Part shown: positions 36,208 through 43,774 of the stretch, one piece after another
Position numbering within the stretch: position 1 is the stretch's first letter
Layout of the letters: every line of letters starts with the position of its first letter
Assembly (NCBI RefSeq): GCF_042686125.1
Contig: NZ_JBHUOV010000001.1
Span: 310,001-374,000, forward strand
Direction: 5' to 3'
Length of the DNA stretch: 64,000 nucleotides
Source: Oceanihabitans iliipiscarium
GTDB lineage: Bacteria > Bacteroidota > Bacteroidia > Flavobacteriales > Flavobacteriaceae
Notes under the pieces: generated by a model
Seen by the model: only the letters and a program-made list of their open reading frames with translations
The model's database searches: none
Told to the model about the DNA's origin: nothing
Position numbers and translations under genes: made by a program

Positions 36208-36777
36208 TTACTTTTTAAAAGTTGCTGCAATTTTTTCTAATTCCATATACCAATCTTCGCCAAACTTTCTAATAAGTGCCTGTTTAACAAACTTATAAAC
36301 TGGGACTTGTAACTCTTTTCCAAGCGTGCATGCATCATCACAAATTTCCCATTTATCGTAATTTACCGCAGAAAATTCGGTGTAGTTTTTAATTCGGATT
36401 GGATACAAATGGCAAGACACTGGTTTTTTCCAGTCTATTTCTCCTTGGTTATACGCTTCTTCAATACCACAAAGGGCCGTTTTCTTGTCATCAAATATAA
36501 CATACGCACAATCTGCTCCATTAATTAAAGGCGTTTCAAAATCACCAAACTCCGTAACAATTGAAGTGCCTTGTCTCTCGATAGCTTCTATCCCTTCAGC
36601 TCTTAAAAAAGGCTTTACTTTAGGATAGATATCATGAAGTATTTTAACCTCATCCTCATCTAAAGGAGCTCCTGCATCACCATCAATACAACATGCGCCT
36701 TTACAAGCTGACAGATTACACACGAAATCTTTCTGTATAATATCTTCTGAAACAATAGTTTTTCCAAGTTGAAACAT
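36208..36777 (-). CDS. DUF3109 family cysteine-rich protein
   Basis: 189 residues with Cys residues arranged as CNLSACKGACC near the N-terminus and further Cys at CAYVIFDDKKTALCG, SCHLYPIRI and CDDAC, a pattern like that of YkgJ-type zinc/iron cluster-binding proteins and conserved in DUF3109. Function unknown. Its stop abuts the stop of the convergent kinase gene with no gap. Single gene. Confidence 0.88.
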   Translation of the reverse strand: MFQLGKTIVSEDIIQKDFVCNLSACKGACCIDGDAGAPLDEDEVKILHDIYPKVKPFLRAEGIEAIERQGTSIVTEFGDFETPLINGADCAYVIFDDKKTALCGIEEAYNQGEIDWKKPVSCHLYPIRIKNYTEFSAVNYDKWEICDDACTLGKELQVPVYKFVKQALIRKFGEDWYMELEKIAATFKK

Positions 36778-36875
36778 ATCACAAATATACTAGTTATTCA
36801 TTCAAAAAAGCTAACAATAAATACACTTAAAATTTACTGTTATTTAATGTTTATAATCCTTTTTTATTAACGACA

Positions 36876-36879
36876 TTTG
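36876..36879 (+). promoter_or_regulatory. marC -7 box core
   Basis: TTTGCAGC context typical of this genome's promoters (also before aspS, prs and the porin); 24 bp before the MarC ATG. An in-frame TTG inside it is therefore not the start codon. Confidence 0.45.
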
Positions 36880-36903
36880 CAGCGAAATTTTAAAGTCAAA
36901 ATT

Positions 36904-37485
36904 ATGCAACTTAATTTTAAAGAAATTTTTACAGCTTTCATGATATTATTTGCTGTAATAGATATTGTTGGAAACATCCCAATCATAATAGATTTACGAA
37001 AAAAAGTAGGTCATATTCAAAGTGAAAAAGCTTCAATAATTGCTGGAGTAATTATGATTATATTTTTGTTTTTAGGACAAAATATTCTTTCATTAATTGG
37101 TATTGGCGTAAATAGTTTTGCAGTTGCTGGTGCTTTTATTTTATTCTTTATTGCTTTAGAAATGATTCTAGGAATTACATTATATAAACAAGAAGACAGT
37201 AATGCAATGACAGCTTCGGTTTTTCCATTAGCCTTCCCTTTAATTGCTGGCCCAGGAAGTTTAACAACCCTTTTATCGTTGCGTGCAGAATTTAGAATAG
37301 AAAACATTATTGTTGCGGTTTTAATTAATGTTTTAATTATCTTTATTGTATTAAAAACCTCTGCAAAGATTGAAAAATTTATAGGTGCAAACGGAATTAA
37401 CATTATTAGAAAAGTTTTTGGTGTTATTCTATTAGCTATAGCAGTAAAGTTATTTGCGCATAACATTAAAGCCTTATTAATTTAA
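36904..37485 (+). CDS. MarC family integral membrane protein
   Basis: 193 residues with six hydrophobic helices; FAVIDIVGNIPIII, VAGAFILFFIALEMI and PLAFPLIAGPGSLTTLL are typical MarC segments. The family was once linked to multiple antibiotic resistance but its transport role is unproven. The ATG at 36904 is chosen because the upstream TTG lies in the promoter box. First gene of a tight three-gene operon: 1 bp to the next gene. Confidence 0.9.
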   Translation: MQLNFKEIFTAFMILFAVIDIVGNIPIIIDLRKKVGHIQSEKASIIAGVIMIIFLFLGQNILSLIGIGVNSFAVAGAFILFFIALEMILGITLYKQEDSNAMTASVFPLAFPLIAGPGSLTTLLSLRAEFRIENIIVAVLINVLIIFIVLKTSAKIEKFIGANGINIIRKVFGVILLAIAVKLFAHNIKALLI

Positions 37486-37486
37486 T

Positions 37487-37690
37487 ATGAAAATATTTAC
37501 AACCTTATTTACTCTAATTGCAGCTGGATTAATCATTTTTAATATTACGCAAATAGATTTTAACAACCCATTAAAAGGCGATAGTGTTGTCGCTCTAATT
37601 ACAATTTTTGCTTCATTATGCGCTGTGGTTTTGTTACAAATTTTAAGGCTTTCAAAGCGTGTTGAAAAACAACTCAATTCAAAAAAATAA
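37487..37690 (+). CDS. Small two-span membrane protein, function unknown
   Basis: 67 residues with two hydrophobic spans (about 3-20 and 34-54) and a basic tail. I do not recognise it. It begins 1 bp after marC and its stop overlaps the next start (TAATG), so it is translationally linked to both neighbours. Confidence 0.7.
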   Translation: MKIFTTLFTLIAAGLIIFNITQIDFNNPLKGDSVVALITIFASLCAVVLLQILRLSKRVEKQLNSKK

Positions 37691-38298
37691 TGTTTGAGGT
37701 ATTAATTATTGGTGGTGGCGCTGCTGGTATGTCTTGTGCATTAGTATTAGGCTCGGCACACACTAAAGAATTTGCTAAAAATAAGCGTATTGGTATAGTG
37801 ATGCATCAAAAAACATCACATCTACAAAATGCTTTATTCAATAATGTTTTAGGATTAGAGCCTGGTACAACTGGTGCAGAAATTTTAGAACAAGGTCAGC
37901 AACAATTAACCTCAGAGTGTCCACATATCATCCAAATTGAAAAAGAAAAGGTGTGTGAAATCCTTAAAACCAAAATGGGCTTTACGATACTTACTAATAA
38001 ATCTTCATATAAAAGCAAATGTATTGTTGTGGCTGTAGGCTACACCAATCTAATAAACATAAAAGGTTTAGAACAATATATAGAACCACATCCTAGAGCT
38101 GTAAAAGCAAAAGAAAGAATTTGGTTAAAAAACAAGGATCATAAAATAGATGAAAATCTATATGTTGCTGGCACCTTAGCAGGTTGGCGAAGTCAGTTTG
38201 CTATAGCTTCTGGAAGTGGTGCGCATGTAGCAACCGATATTTTAACGCTTTGGAATGATGGCGAACACACAAAGGTTCATGATAAAATTAAGCGTTAA
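37690..38298 (+). CDS. Minimal FAD-dependent oxidoreductase (thioredoxin-reductase-like)
   Basis: 202 residues. The N-terminal dinucleotide motif VLIIGGGAAGMSCAL and the C-terminal FAD motif YVAGTLAGWRSQFAIASGSG match the thioredoxin reductase superfamily, but full enzymes are about 310 residues; the NADPH domain and its CxxC are absent. Small FAD-only relatives exist in Bacteroidota. Whether the shortening leaves an electron-transfer or disulfide function is unknown. Last gene of the marC operon; it overlaps the convergent S41 peptidase gene by 4 bp. Confidence 0.8.
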   Translation: MFEVLIIGGGAAGMSCALVLGSAHTKEFAKNKRIGIVMHQKTSHLQNALFNNVLGLEPGTTGAEILEQGQQQLTSECPHIIQIEKEKVCEILKTKMGFTILTNKSSYKSKCIVVAVGYTNLINIKGLEQYIEPHPRAVKAKERIWLKNKDHKIDENLYVAGTLAGWRSQFAIASGSGAHVATDILTLWNDGEHTKVHDKIKR

Positions 38299-39884
38299 TA
38301 TGCTTCACTTAGCTTAATAACTTCTTCAATCATGATATCTTGATGATTGATGACTTCTTCATAAGTACCATTTCCAAACAGCTGCTCTCCTAAAGCCGCC
38401 TTTATGTATAATTTAACCTCGTCTTTAAACGTCAAAAAAGAAATTTTCCGTCTTATACGTTCTCTTATATAGTCCTGAAAATCTTGAACAACATCATCAG
38501 TAATAACAAAGTCATTTATAAAATCTTCTTTCGTTAAATTGTCATAAGCTTCTCTTTGTTTATCTAACTCTTCAAAAACAAAATAACTAATAAAACCCGT
38601 TTGTTTTAAATACGAAAACGTTTCATTTTGCATACTCATATCTAAAGGTACAAACACATCTGGAATAATGCCTCCACCACCATAGACGACTTTGCCTTTA
38701 GGTGTTTTAAACTTAAGAGAATCTGCGACTTGTATTTTTTCTGGATCTAAAAGTTCGCCACTATCTAAACGAGAAAAATACTCATCATAATAATCTCTAT
38801 TTCCATTTTCATAAGAACGCTGAATCGAGCGTCCTGTAGGTGTATAGTAGCGTGAAACTGTTAAACGCACTGCGCTTCCATCGCCTAATTCCATTTCGCG
38901 TTGTACAAGACCTTTTCCGTAAGAACGTCTGCCAACAATTGTGCCTTTGTCGTTATCTTGTAAAGCTCCAGCAACTATTTCGCTTGCAGATGCCGAGTTT
39001 TCATCGATAAGTACAAATACATTTCCGTTTTCAAAAATACCTTTACTGGTTGCAAAAGTTTTTTCTATATGCCCACGTTTATTTTTAGTAAACAATATAA
39101 GCTTATCATCTTCTAAGAACTCATCAACAATTTGTTCTGCAATATTTTTAAATCCTCCAGGGTTTTGTCTTAAATCTAAAGCCATTTGAGTAGCTCCAAG
39201 GTTCTTTAGTTTTTTTAACTCTGTTTTAAACTCTTTATAAGTTGATTCTGCAAAACGGTTAATTTTGATATACCCTAATGTTTCTGTTAGCATGTATGCG
39301 GCATCAATACTACGAATAGGCACATGGTCTCTGGTCACTTTAAAGTTTAACAATTCTGGCTCGCCTCGTCGGTACACTTTTAAATTAACATCTGTATCAA
39401 TAGACCCTTTAAGTTTATTAACAATAATCTCATTAGTCATACCTTTCCCAAAAAGAGAATCGCCATTTGCAAAAAGAATGCGATCTCCACCCATAATTCC
39501 GCTTTTTTCACTTGGTCCTCCTTCTACCGTTCGTATTACAGCAATAGAATCTTTATAAGGGTAAAAGCTAATGCCAATGCCAACAAAATCACCTTTCATG
39601 TTTTCACTAACACGCTGCATATCTTCTTTCGGAATATAAACAGAATGCGGATCGAGGTTTTCTAATATCCCATTTACAGTAACATCAACAATACTATCTG
39701 TATTAACATCATCTACATATTCATAATCAATATAATCGATGAGTCTGTTGAGTTTATCTTTCTTACTATTTGATGTAAACAAACGATCAGGAGCGTCAGA
39801 AAAATTTAATTTTCCTCCAATAAAGATGCCTGCTGCTATAGCAACCCCTAGAAAAAGTGGCAAATATTGTTTGGTCTTGCTCAT
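38295..39884 (-). CDS. S41 family C-terminal processing protease
   Basis: 529 residues. N-terminal signal anchor (about 8-25), a PDZ domain (about 85-175, GIGISFYPYKDSIAVIRTVE and GGDRILFANG), then the S41 tail-specific protease fold with catalytic Ser in NSASASEIVAGAL and Lys in RRSYGKGLVQ. It acts in the periplasm on exposed C-termini. The gene starts where the upstream dCMP deaminase ends (1-nt stop/start overlap), so the two are co-transcribed. Confidence 0.94.
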   Translation of the reverse strand: MSKTKQYLPLFLGVAIAAGIFIGGKLNFSDAPDRLFTSNSKKDKLNRLIDYIDYEYVDDVNTDSIVDVTVNGILENLDPHSVYIPKEDMQRVSENMKGDFVGIGISFYPYKDSIAVIRTVEGGPSEKSGIMGGDRILFANGDSLFGKGMTNEIIVNKLKGSIDTDVNLKVYRRGEPELLNFKVTRDHVPIRSIDAAYMLTETLGYIKINRFAESTYKEFKTELKKLKNLGATQMALDLRQNPGGFKNIAEQIVDEFLEDDKLILFTKNKRGHIEKTFATSKGIFENGNVFVLIDENSASASEIVAGALQDNDKGTIVGRRSYGKGLVQREMELGDGSAVRLTVSRYYTPTGRSIQRSYENGNRDYYDEYFSRLDSGELLDPEKIQVADSLKFKTPKGKVVYGGGGIIPDVFVPLDMSMQNETFSYLKQTGFISYFVFEELDKQREAYDNLTKEDFINDFVITDDVVQDFQDYIRERIRRKISFLTFKDEVKLYIKAALGEQLFGNGTYEEVINHQDIMIEEVIKLSEAY

Positions 39885-40315
39885 TATGCTTTTAAATCTT
39901 CAATTAATTGTAATTCAATGCCTGCTTTTTCTAAAAATTGCAGCCCAGAATCGTCTTTATAAGCTTCATTATATACAACCCTTACAATACCTGCTTGGTG
40001 TATAAGCTTGCTACACTCTTTGCAAGGCGATAAAGTAATATATAAGGTTGCACCTTTGCAAGATTGAGTAGATGCTGCTACTTTTAATATCGCATTCGCT
40101 TCAGCATGTAATACATACCATTTGGTGTAGCCCTCTTCGTCTTCACAAAAGTTTTCAAAACCTGTTGGCGTTCCATTAAATCCATCAGATATAATCATAC
40201 GTCCTTTAACGATTAAAGCACCAACCTGTTTGCGTTCACAGTAAGATAGTTTCCCCCATTCTTTTGCAATTCTTAAATACGCTTTGTCATATTTAAGTTT
40301 TTTCTTCTGTTGCAT
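39884..40315 (-). CDS. dCMP deaminase family protein
   Basis: 143 residues of the zinc deaminase fold: HAEANAI (His and catalytic Glu) and SPCKECSKL (two Cys ligands), plus an N-terminal Cys in YCERKQVGALIV and the NGTPTGFENFCEDEEG loop typical of deoxycytidylate deaminases and ComE-like proteins. Produces dUMP for dTMP synthesis. First gene of an operon with the S41 protease. A structured RNA element (40330-40431) forms nearly its whole leader, ending 14 nt before the ATG. Confidence 0.92.
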   Translation of the reverse strand: MQQKKKLKYDKAYLRIAKEWGKLSYCERKQVGALIVKGRMIISDGFNGTPTGFENFCEDEEGYTKWYVLHAEANAILKVAASTQSCKGATLYITLSPCKECSKLIHQAGIVRVVYNEAYKDDSGLQFLEKAGIELQLIEDLKA

Positions 40316-40329
40316 ATCTATTTATTTTG

Positions 40330-40431
40330 GCGTGTGCTCTTTCACTAAAGTTAAAAAGCACCAGGCTTTTCGCTATATCTTTTTATGCTGAAAGCTCATC
40401 ATAAAAAGGATGTCGCTGCAATCCTTCACGC
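40330..40431 (-). ncRNA. Structured leader RNA element, copy 1
   Basis: Read on the minus strand: GCGTG (40431-40427) closes with CACGC (40334-40330); inside, AAGGAT / ATCCTT (40426-40421 and 40411-40406) enclose TGCAGCGAC, then a variable A/T hairpin, GATATAGCGAAAAGCCTG, and a variable hairpin GTGCT...AGAGCAC. Copies 2 and 3 have GCGTT/AACGC instead, a compensatory change. It may correspond to a known flavobacterial RNA motif such as Rfam Flavo-1, which I could not check. Confidence 0.7.
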
Positions 40432-40458
40432 AAAGTAGTATAACGAATATACTCGGTT

Positions 40459-40478
40459 AGTGTTGTAAATACAACACT
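40459..40478. promoter_or_regulatory. 20-bp near-perfect dyad AGTGTTGTA-AA-TACAACACT
   Basis: 9-bp arms with a 2-bp centre, between the hupE-like stop and the RNA element. No T-run follows on either strand, so an operator for the dCMP deaminase operon is more likely than a terminator. Regulator unknown. Confidence 0.45.
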
Positions 40479-40505
40479 TGTTAGTTAAAGTTTTATCAAA
40501 GTTTT

Positions 40506-41096
40506 TTAAGCTAATAAATCACTATTTATAATCATTGGTATTACTAATCCAATAACAATAGCCGAAACAACCATAATCCAATCACGCTTAGAAAACCTAA
40601 ATACCGTTTGCATTAAAAAGCCTAAAAACAAGGCGACAAACACAATAATAATTTGAGCAAATTCTATACCTAGAGCAAATTCAAGTAGAGTCACTAATTT
40701 GTTTTCTGAATGTCCAACCATGATTTTAAATTCTCTAGCAAAACCTAAGCCATGAACTATACCAAAAAACAACGTAGAAAAAAATAAGATGCCTACTTTT
40801 TCATTACTTGCTTTTTTTCCAGCTGTAAACACATTAAAAATAGCAACAATTAAAATGGTAACAGGAATTAAGAACTCCACTAGTTTTCCATTAACAGAAA
40901 CCACATTATAGGCCGCAAGGATTAAAGAAAGCGTGTGTCCAATTGTAAACACTGAAACTAATAACAAAACACGTTTCCAGTCTTTAAACAGATAAGGCAC
41001 TGCAAGAACAAGTAAAAAAAGGACATGGTCATAACCATTAATGTCTAGCACATGATTAATACCATATTGTACGTTAAACCAGAATTCTTCTAGCAT
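40506..41096 (-). CDS. HupE/UreJ family membrane protein
   Basis: 196 residues with about six hydrophobic helices. The GYDHVLFLLVLA motif, the conserved TIGHTLSLILA and the GIVHGLGFA histidines are typical of HupE/UreJ proteins, some of which are nickel or cobalt permease-like. No hydrogenase or urease gene is nearby, so the substrate cannot be assigned. Single gene on the minus strand. Confidence 0.85.
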   Translation of the reverse strand: MLEEFWFNVQYGINHVLDINGYDHVLFLLVLAVPYLFKDWKRVLLLVSVFTIGHTLSLILAAYNVVSVNGKLVEFLIPVTILIVAIFNVFTAGKKASNEKVGILFFSTLFFGIVHGLGFAREFKIMVGHSENKLVTLLEFALGIEFAQIIIVFVALFLGFLMQTVFRFSKRDWIMVVSAIVIGLVIPMIINSDLLA

Positions 41097-41142
41097 AGAT
41101 TTAAGTATTTGGGTGGTTCAAATATACAATTTTAAATAAAAA

Positions 41143-41166
41143 AACCTTAACAACAATGTTAAGGTT
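41143..41166 (-). terminator. Terminator of tRNA-Leu
   Basis: Perfect 10-bp stem AACCTTAACA / TGTTAAGGTT with a 4-nt loop; T-rich on the minus strand after the stem, directly behind the tRNA 3' end. Confidence 0.85.
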
Positions 41167-41168
41167 TG

Positions 41169-41250
41169 TACTCAAGGTGGGAATCGAACCCACACTTCCG
41201 AAGAAACTGGATTTTGAATCCAGCGCGTCTACCAATTCCGCCACTTGAGC
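41169..41250 (-). tRNA. tRNA-Leu (anticodon CAA)
   Basis: 82 nt. Acceptor stem GCTCAAG / CTTGAGT (first pair G-U) plus discriminator A; D-arm TGGCGGAATTGGTAGACGC; anticodon stem CTGGA / TCCAG with loop TTCAAAA giving anticodon CAA; a long variable arm and T-arm GTGGGTTCGATTCCCAC. The long variable arm and discriminator A fit Leu. CCA is not encoded. Confidence 0.96.
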
Positions 41251-41335
41251 ATATAAGGAGTGCAAAAATATATTTTTTTTCGTTAAATGCCTTAAAAATA
41301 GAGGCTATAATACTTTATAGATTGAAAAAAAACTC

Positions 41336-41343
41336 TAAATTTG
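41336..41343 (+). promoter_or_regulatory. prs promoter -7 box
   Basis: TAAATTTG, exact TAnnTTTG match followed by CAGCC, 52 bp before the prs ATG. Confidence 0.6.
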
Positions 41344-41395
41344 CAGCCAATTAAAAAAGATATAGTGTTTATCACTATAAAACAAGAGGTTAACC

Positions 41396-42337
41396 ATGTC
41401 TAATATAGCAACAGCAGCTAAAATTTTTTCTTGTAATCAAAGCAAAGTGCTTGCTGAGAAAATTGCCGTAGCTTATGGTGTACCATTAGGCAACGTGATT
41501 ACTTCTACATATAGTGATGGAGAGTTTCAACCATCGTATGAAGAATCTATACGTGGATCTCGTATTTTTATAATTGGATCAACAAATCCTGGACCAGAAA
41601 ATTTAATGGAAATGTTGTTAATGATTGATGCTGCAAAACGCGCATCAGCTAGACACATAACAGCAGTTTTACCTTACTTTGGATGGGCTAGACAGGATAG
41701 AAAAGATAAACCAAGAGTACCAATAGCAGCTAAGTTAGTTGCAAAAATGTTGGAAACTGCAGGAGCAACTAGAATAATCACTATGGATTTACATGCAGAT
41801 CAAATCCAAGGATTTTTCGAAAAACCTGTAGACCATTTATTTGCTTCAACTATATTTTTACCTTATTTAAAAGGTTTAAATCTAGACAACTTAACTATTG
41901 CATCACCTGATATGGGAGGTTCTAAAAGAGCGTATGCTTATTCTAAAGCTTTAGAAAGCGATGTTGTAATTTGTTATAAACAACGTGCTAAGGCGAATGT
42001 TATATCTCATATGGAACTTATTGGTGATGTTACTGGAAAAAATGTTGTTTTAGTAGATGATATGGTAGATACTGCTGGAACGCTAACCAAAGCCGCTGAC
42101 CTTATGATGGAACGTGGCGCTTTAAGTGTAAGAGCCATTTGTACGCATCCTATTTTATCTGGAAATGCTTACCAAAAAATTGAAGACTCTAAACTAGAAG
42201 AATTAATTGTAACAGACTCTATTCCTGTTAAACAGGAAAGTAATAAAATTAGAGTTTTAAGTTGTGCCGATTTATTTGCTGAAGTGATGCAAAATGTACA
42301 CCATAATAAATCAATTAGTTCAAAATTTTTAATGTAA
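41396..42337 (+). CDS. prs: Ribose-phosphate pyrophosphokinase
   Basis: 313 residues; makes PRPP from ribose 5-phosphate and ATP for nucleotide, His and Trp synthesis. Signatures: YSDGEFQPSYEESIRG, the flexible-loop/ATP residues FGWARQDRKDKPRVPIAAK, the divalent-metal region MDLHADQIQGFF and the PRPP-binding loop VVLVDDMVDTAGTL. The length is typical. It precedes rplY by 26 bp and probably shares its transcript. Confidence 0.97.
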   Translation: MSNIATAAKIFSCNQSKVLAEKIAVAYGVPLGNVITSTYSDGEFQPSYEESIRGSRIFIIGSTNPGPENLMEMLLMIDAAKRASARHITAVLPYFGWARQDRKDKPRVPIAAKLVAKMLETAGATRIITMDLHADQIQGFFEKPVDHLFASTIFLPYLKGLNLDNLTIASPDMGGSKRAYAYSKALESDVVICYKQRAKANVISHMELIGDVTGKNVVLVDDMVDTAGTLTKAADLMMERGALSVRAICTHPILSGNAYQKIEDSKLEELIVTDSIPVKQESNKIRVLSCADLFAEVMQNVHHNKSISSKFLM

Positions 42338-42363
42338 TTAATAATTAATATAAAAACAAAACA

Positions 42364-43011
42364 ATGAAATCAATTTCAATCAACGGATCTCAAAGAGAAA
42401 GCGTGGGCAAAAAAGCAACAAAAGCCTTACGTAATGCTGGTCAGGTTCCTTGCGTATTATACGGAGGAGATAACCCAGTGCATTTCTCTGCACCAGAATT
42501 AGCTTTCTCTAAACTAGTATACACGCCTAATGCGCATACAGTTGTAATTGAGTTAGATAATGGTGAAAAATTTAATGCAGTGTTACAAGACATTCAATTT
42601 CACCCAGTAACAGACAGAATTTTACACATTGACTTTTATCAATTATTTGAAGACAAAGAAATTGCTTTAAATATTCCTGTCAACTTAGTAGGAAACTCTG
42701 CTGGTGTAAGAAATGGTGGTGTGTTAAGAAAAAATAACAGAAAGTTACGTGTTAAAGCACTTCCTGCTAATCTTCCAGACTTTATAGAAATAGATATCAC
42801 TCCTTTAAAAATTGGTGATAAGGTTTCTGTAAGAGACTTAGATCAAGAAAAATACACTTTATTACATTCAGAAAACACAGTTGTTTGTCAAATTAAAACA
42901 TCTAGAACTGCTATTGTTGATGAAGTTGAAGATGAAGAAGGTGAAGAAGGCGAAGAAGGAGCTACTGCAGAAGGAGCAACTCCAGAAGCAGCTGAAGCTA
43001 CTCAAGAATAA
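42364..43011 (+). CDS. rplY: 50S ribosomal protein L25 (Ctc type)
   Basis: 215 residues. The N-terminal L25 domain (about 1-92, GSQRESVGKKATKALRNAGQVPCVLYG) binds 5S rRNA, and a C-terminal TL5/Ctc beta domain (about 98-185) follows. The last 25 residues are Glu/Ala-rich (EDEEGEEGEEG) and presumably disordered, as in many Bacteroidota homologues. Co-directional with prs; terminator directly after. Confidence 0.96.
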   Translation: MKSISINGSQRESVGKKATKALRNAGQVPCVLYGGDNPVHFSAPELAFSKLVYTPNAHTVVIELDNGEKFNAVLQDIQFHPVTDRILHIDFYQLFEDKEIALNIPVNLVGNSAGVRNGGVLRKNNRKLRVKALPANLPDFIEIDITPLKIGDKVSVRDLDQEKYTLLHSENTVVCQIKTSRTAIVDEVEDEEGEEGEEGATAEGATPEAAEATQE

Positions 43012-43032
43012 ATATTTTTATTTATCCCATTT

Positions 43033-43067
43033 AAAAGCATTCTGTTTATTCAGAATGCTTTTTTTAT
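43033..43067 (+). terminator. Terminator after rplY
   Basis: Perfect 12-bp stem AAAAGCATTCTG / CAGAATGCTTTT, 6-nt loop, T-run. Confidence 0.9.
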
Positions 43068-43091
43068 TTTTACAAAAAACTTAAAGCTTCT

Positions 43092-43727
43092 ATGTGTAAA
43101 TTTTTAAGATGTTTTTTTAATAAAAAAAAAGCTTTAATTAAAGTAGAAGACATGCATCCCATGAAAAAATATCTAATTGTTGGATTAGGAAATATTGGTG
43201 AAAAGTACACGAATACAAGACATAATATTGGGTTTAAAATATTAGATCAATTTGCATTAAAAGAAGATCTTCAATTTGAAACACAAAAATTAGGCGATAT
43301 CTGTACCTATAAACTTAAAGGAAGAACTTTTATTCTACTCAAACCTAACACCTATATGAATTTAAGCGGTAAAGCTATTCTATATTGGTTGACCAAGGAA
43401 AAAATTCCATTAGAAAATTTATTGGTCATTACTGATGATTTAAACCTGCCCTTTGGTAGCATTAGATTAAAAACAAAAGGTAGCGATGGTGGACATAACG
43501 GATTAAAAGACACACAAGACAAGTTAAACACCACTAAATATAATCGTTTTAGATTTGGAATTAGCGATGCTTTTGGCAAAGGACGACAAGTCGATTATGT
43601 TTTAGGAGAATGGACAGATGAAGAAAAAGAAAAACTTCCAGAGCGTATAGATAAAGCTATAGAACTTATCAAATCCTTTGCATTAGCTGGTGTAAATCAT
43701 ACCATGAACACCTTTAATGGAAAATAA
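43092..43727 (+). CDS. pth: Peptidyl-tRNA hydrolase
   Basis: 211 residues; releases tRNA from stalled peptidyl-tRNA. The catalytic motifs are YLIVGLGNIGEKYTNTRHNIGF (with the active-site His), LLKPNTYMNLSGKA and GSDGGHNGLKD. An N-terminal extension of about 23 residues (MCKFLRCFFNKKKALIK) precedes the core; it is Lys-rich and seen in other flavobacteria, so the ATG at 43092 is kept, but an internal ATG at 43161 would give the bare core. Confidence 0.95.
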   Translation: MCKFLRCFFNKKKALIKVEDMHPMKKYLIVGLGNIGEKYTNTRHNIGFKILDQFALKEDLQFETQKLGDICTYKLKGRTFILLKPNTYMNLSGKAILYWLTKEKIPLENLLVITDDLNLPFGSIRLKTKGSDGGHNGLKDTQDKLNTTKYNRFRFGISDAFGKGRQVDYVLGEWTDEEKEKLPERIDKAIELIKSFALAGVNHTMNTFNGK

Positions 43728-43755
43728 AAAAGGAAGCTGTTTAGCTTCCTTTTTT
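43726..43755. terminator. Bidirectional terminator
   Basis: 13-bp perfect stem AAAAAAGGAAGCT / AGCTTCCTTTTTT with GTTT loop, between pth (+) and the protease gene (-). Confidence 0.9.
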
Positions 43756-43774
43756 ATTTTTAAGAGTTATTCTT

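Noticed and set aside
36877..36903. TTG start extending MarC by nine residues
   Set aside because: The TTG is part of the TTTGCAGC promoter box; ATG at 36904 matches the family N-terminus.
37017..37466. 149-codon frame antisense to marC
   Set aside because: Lies wholly within marC, which has clear family motifs; the antisense product is low-complexity and has no recognisable domain.
41166..41354. Open frame of 62 codons covering the tRNA
   Set aside because: It is translated through tRNA-Leu on the opposite strand; the SRWESNPH-type peptide is a well-known artefact of antisense tRNA-Leu.
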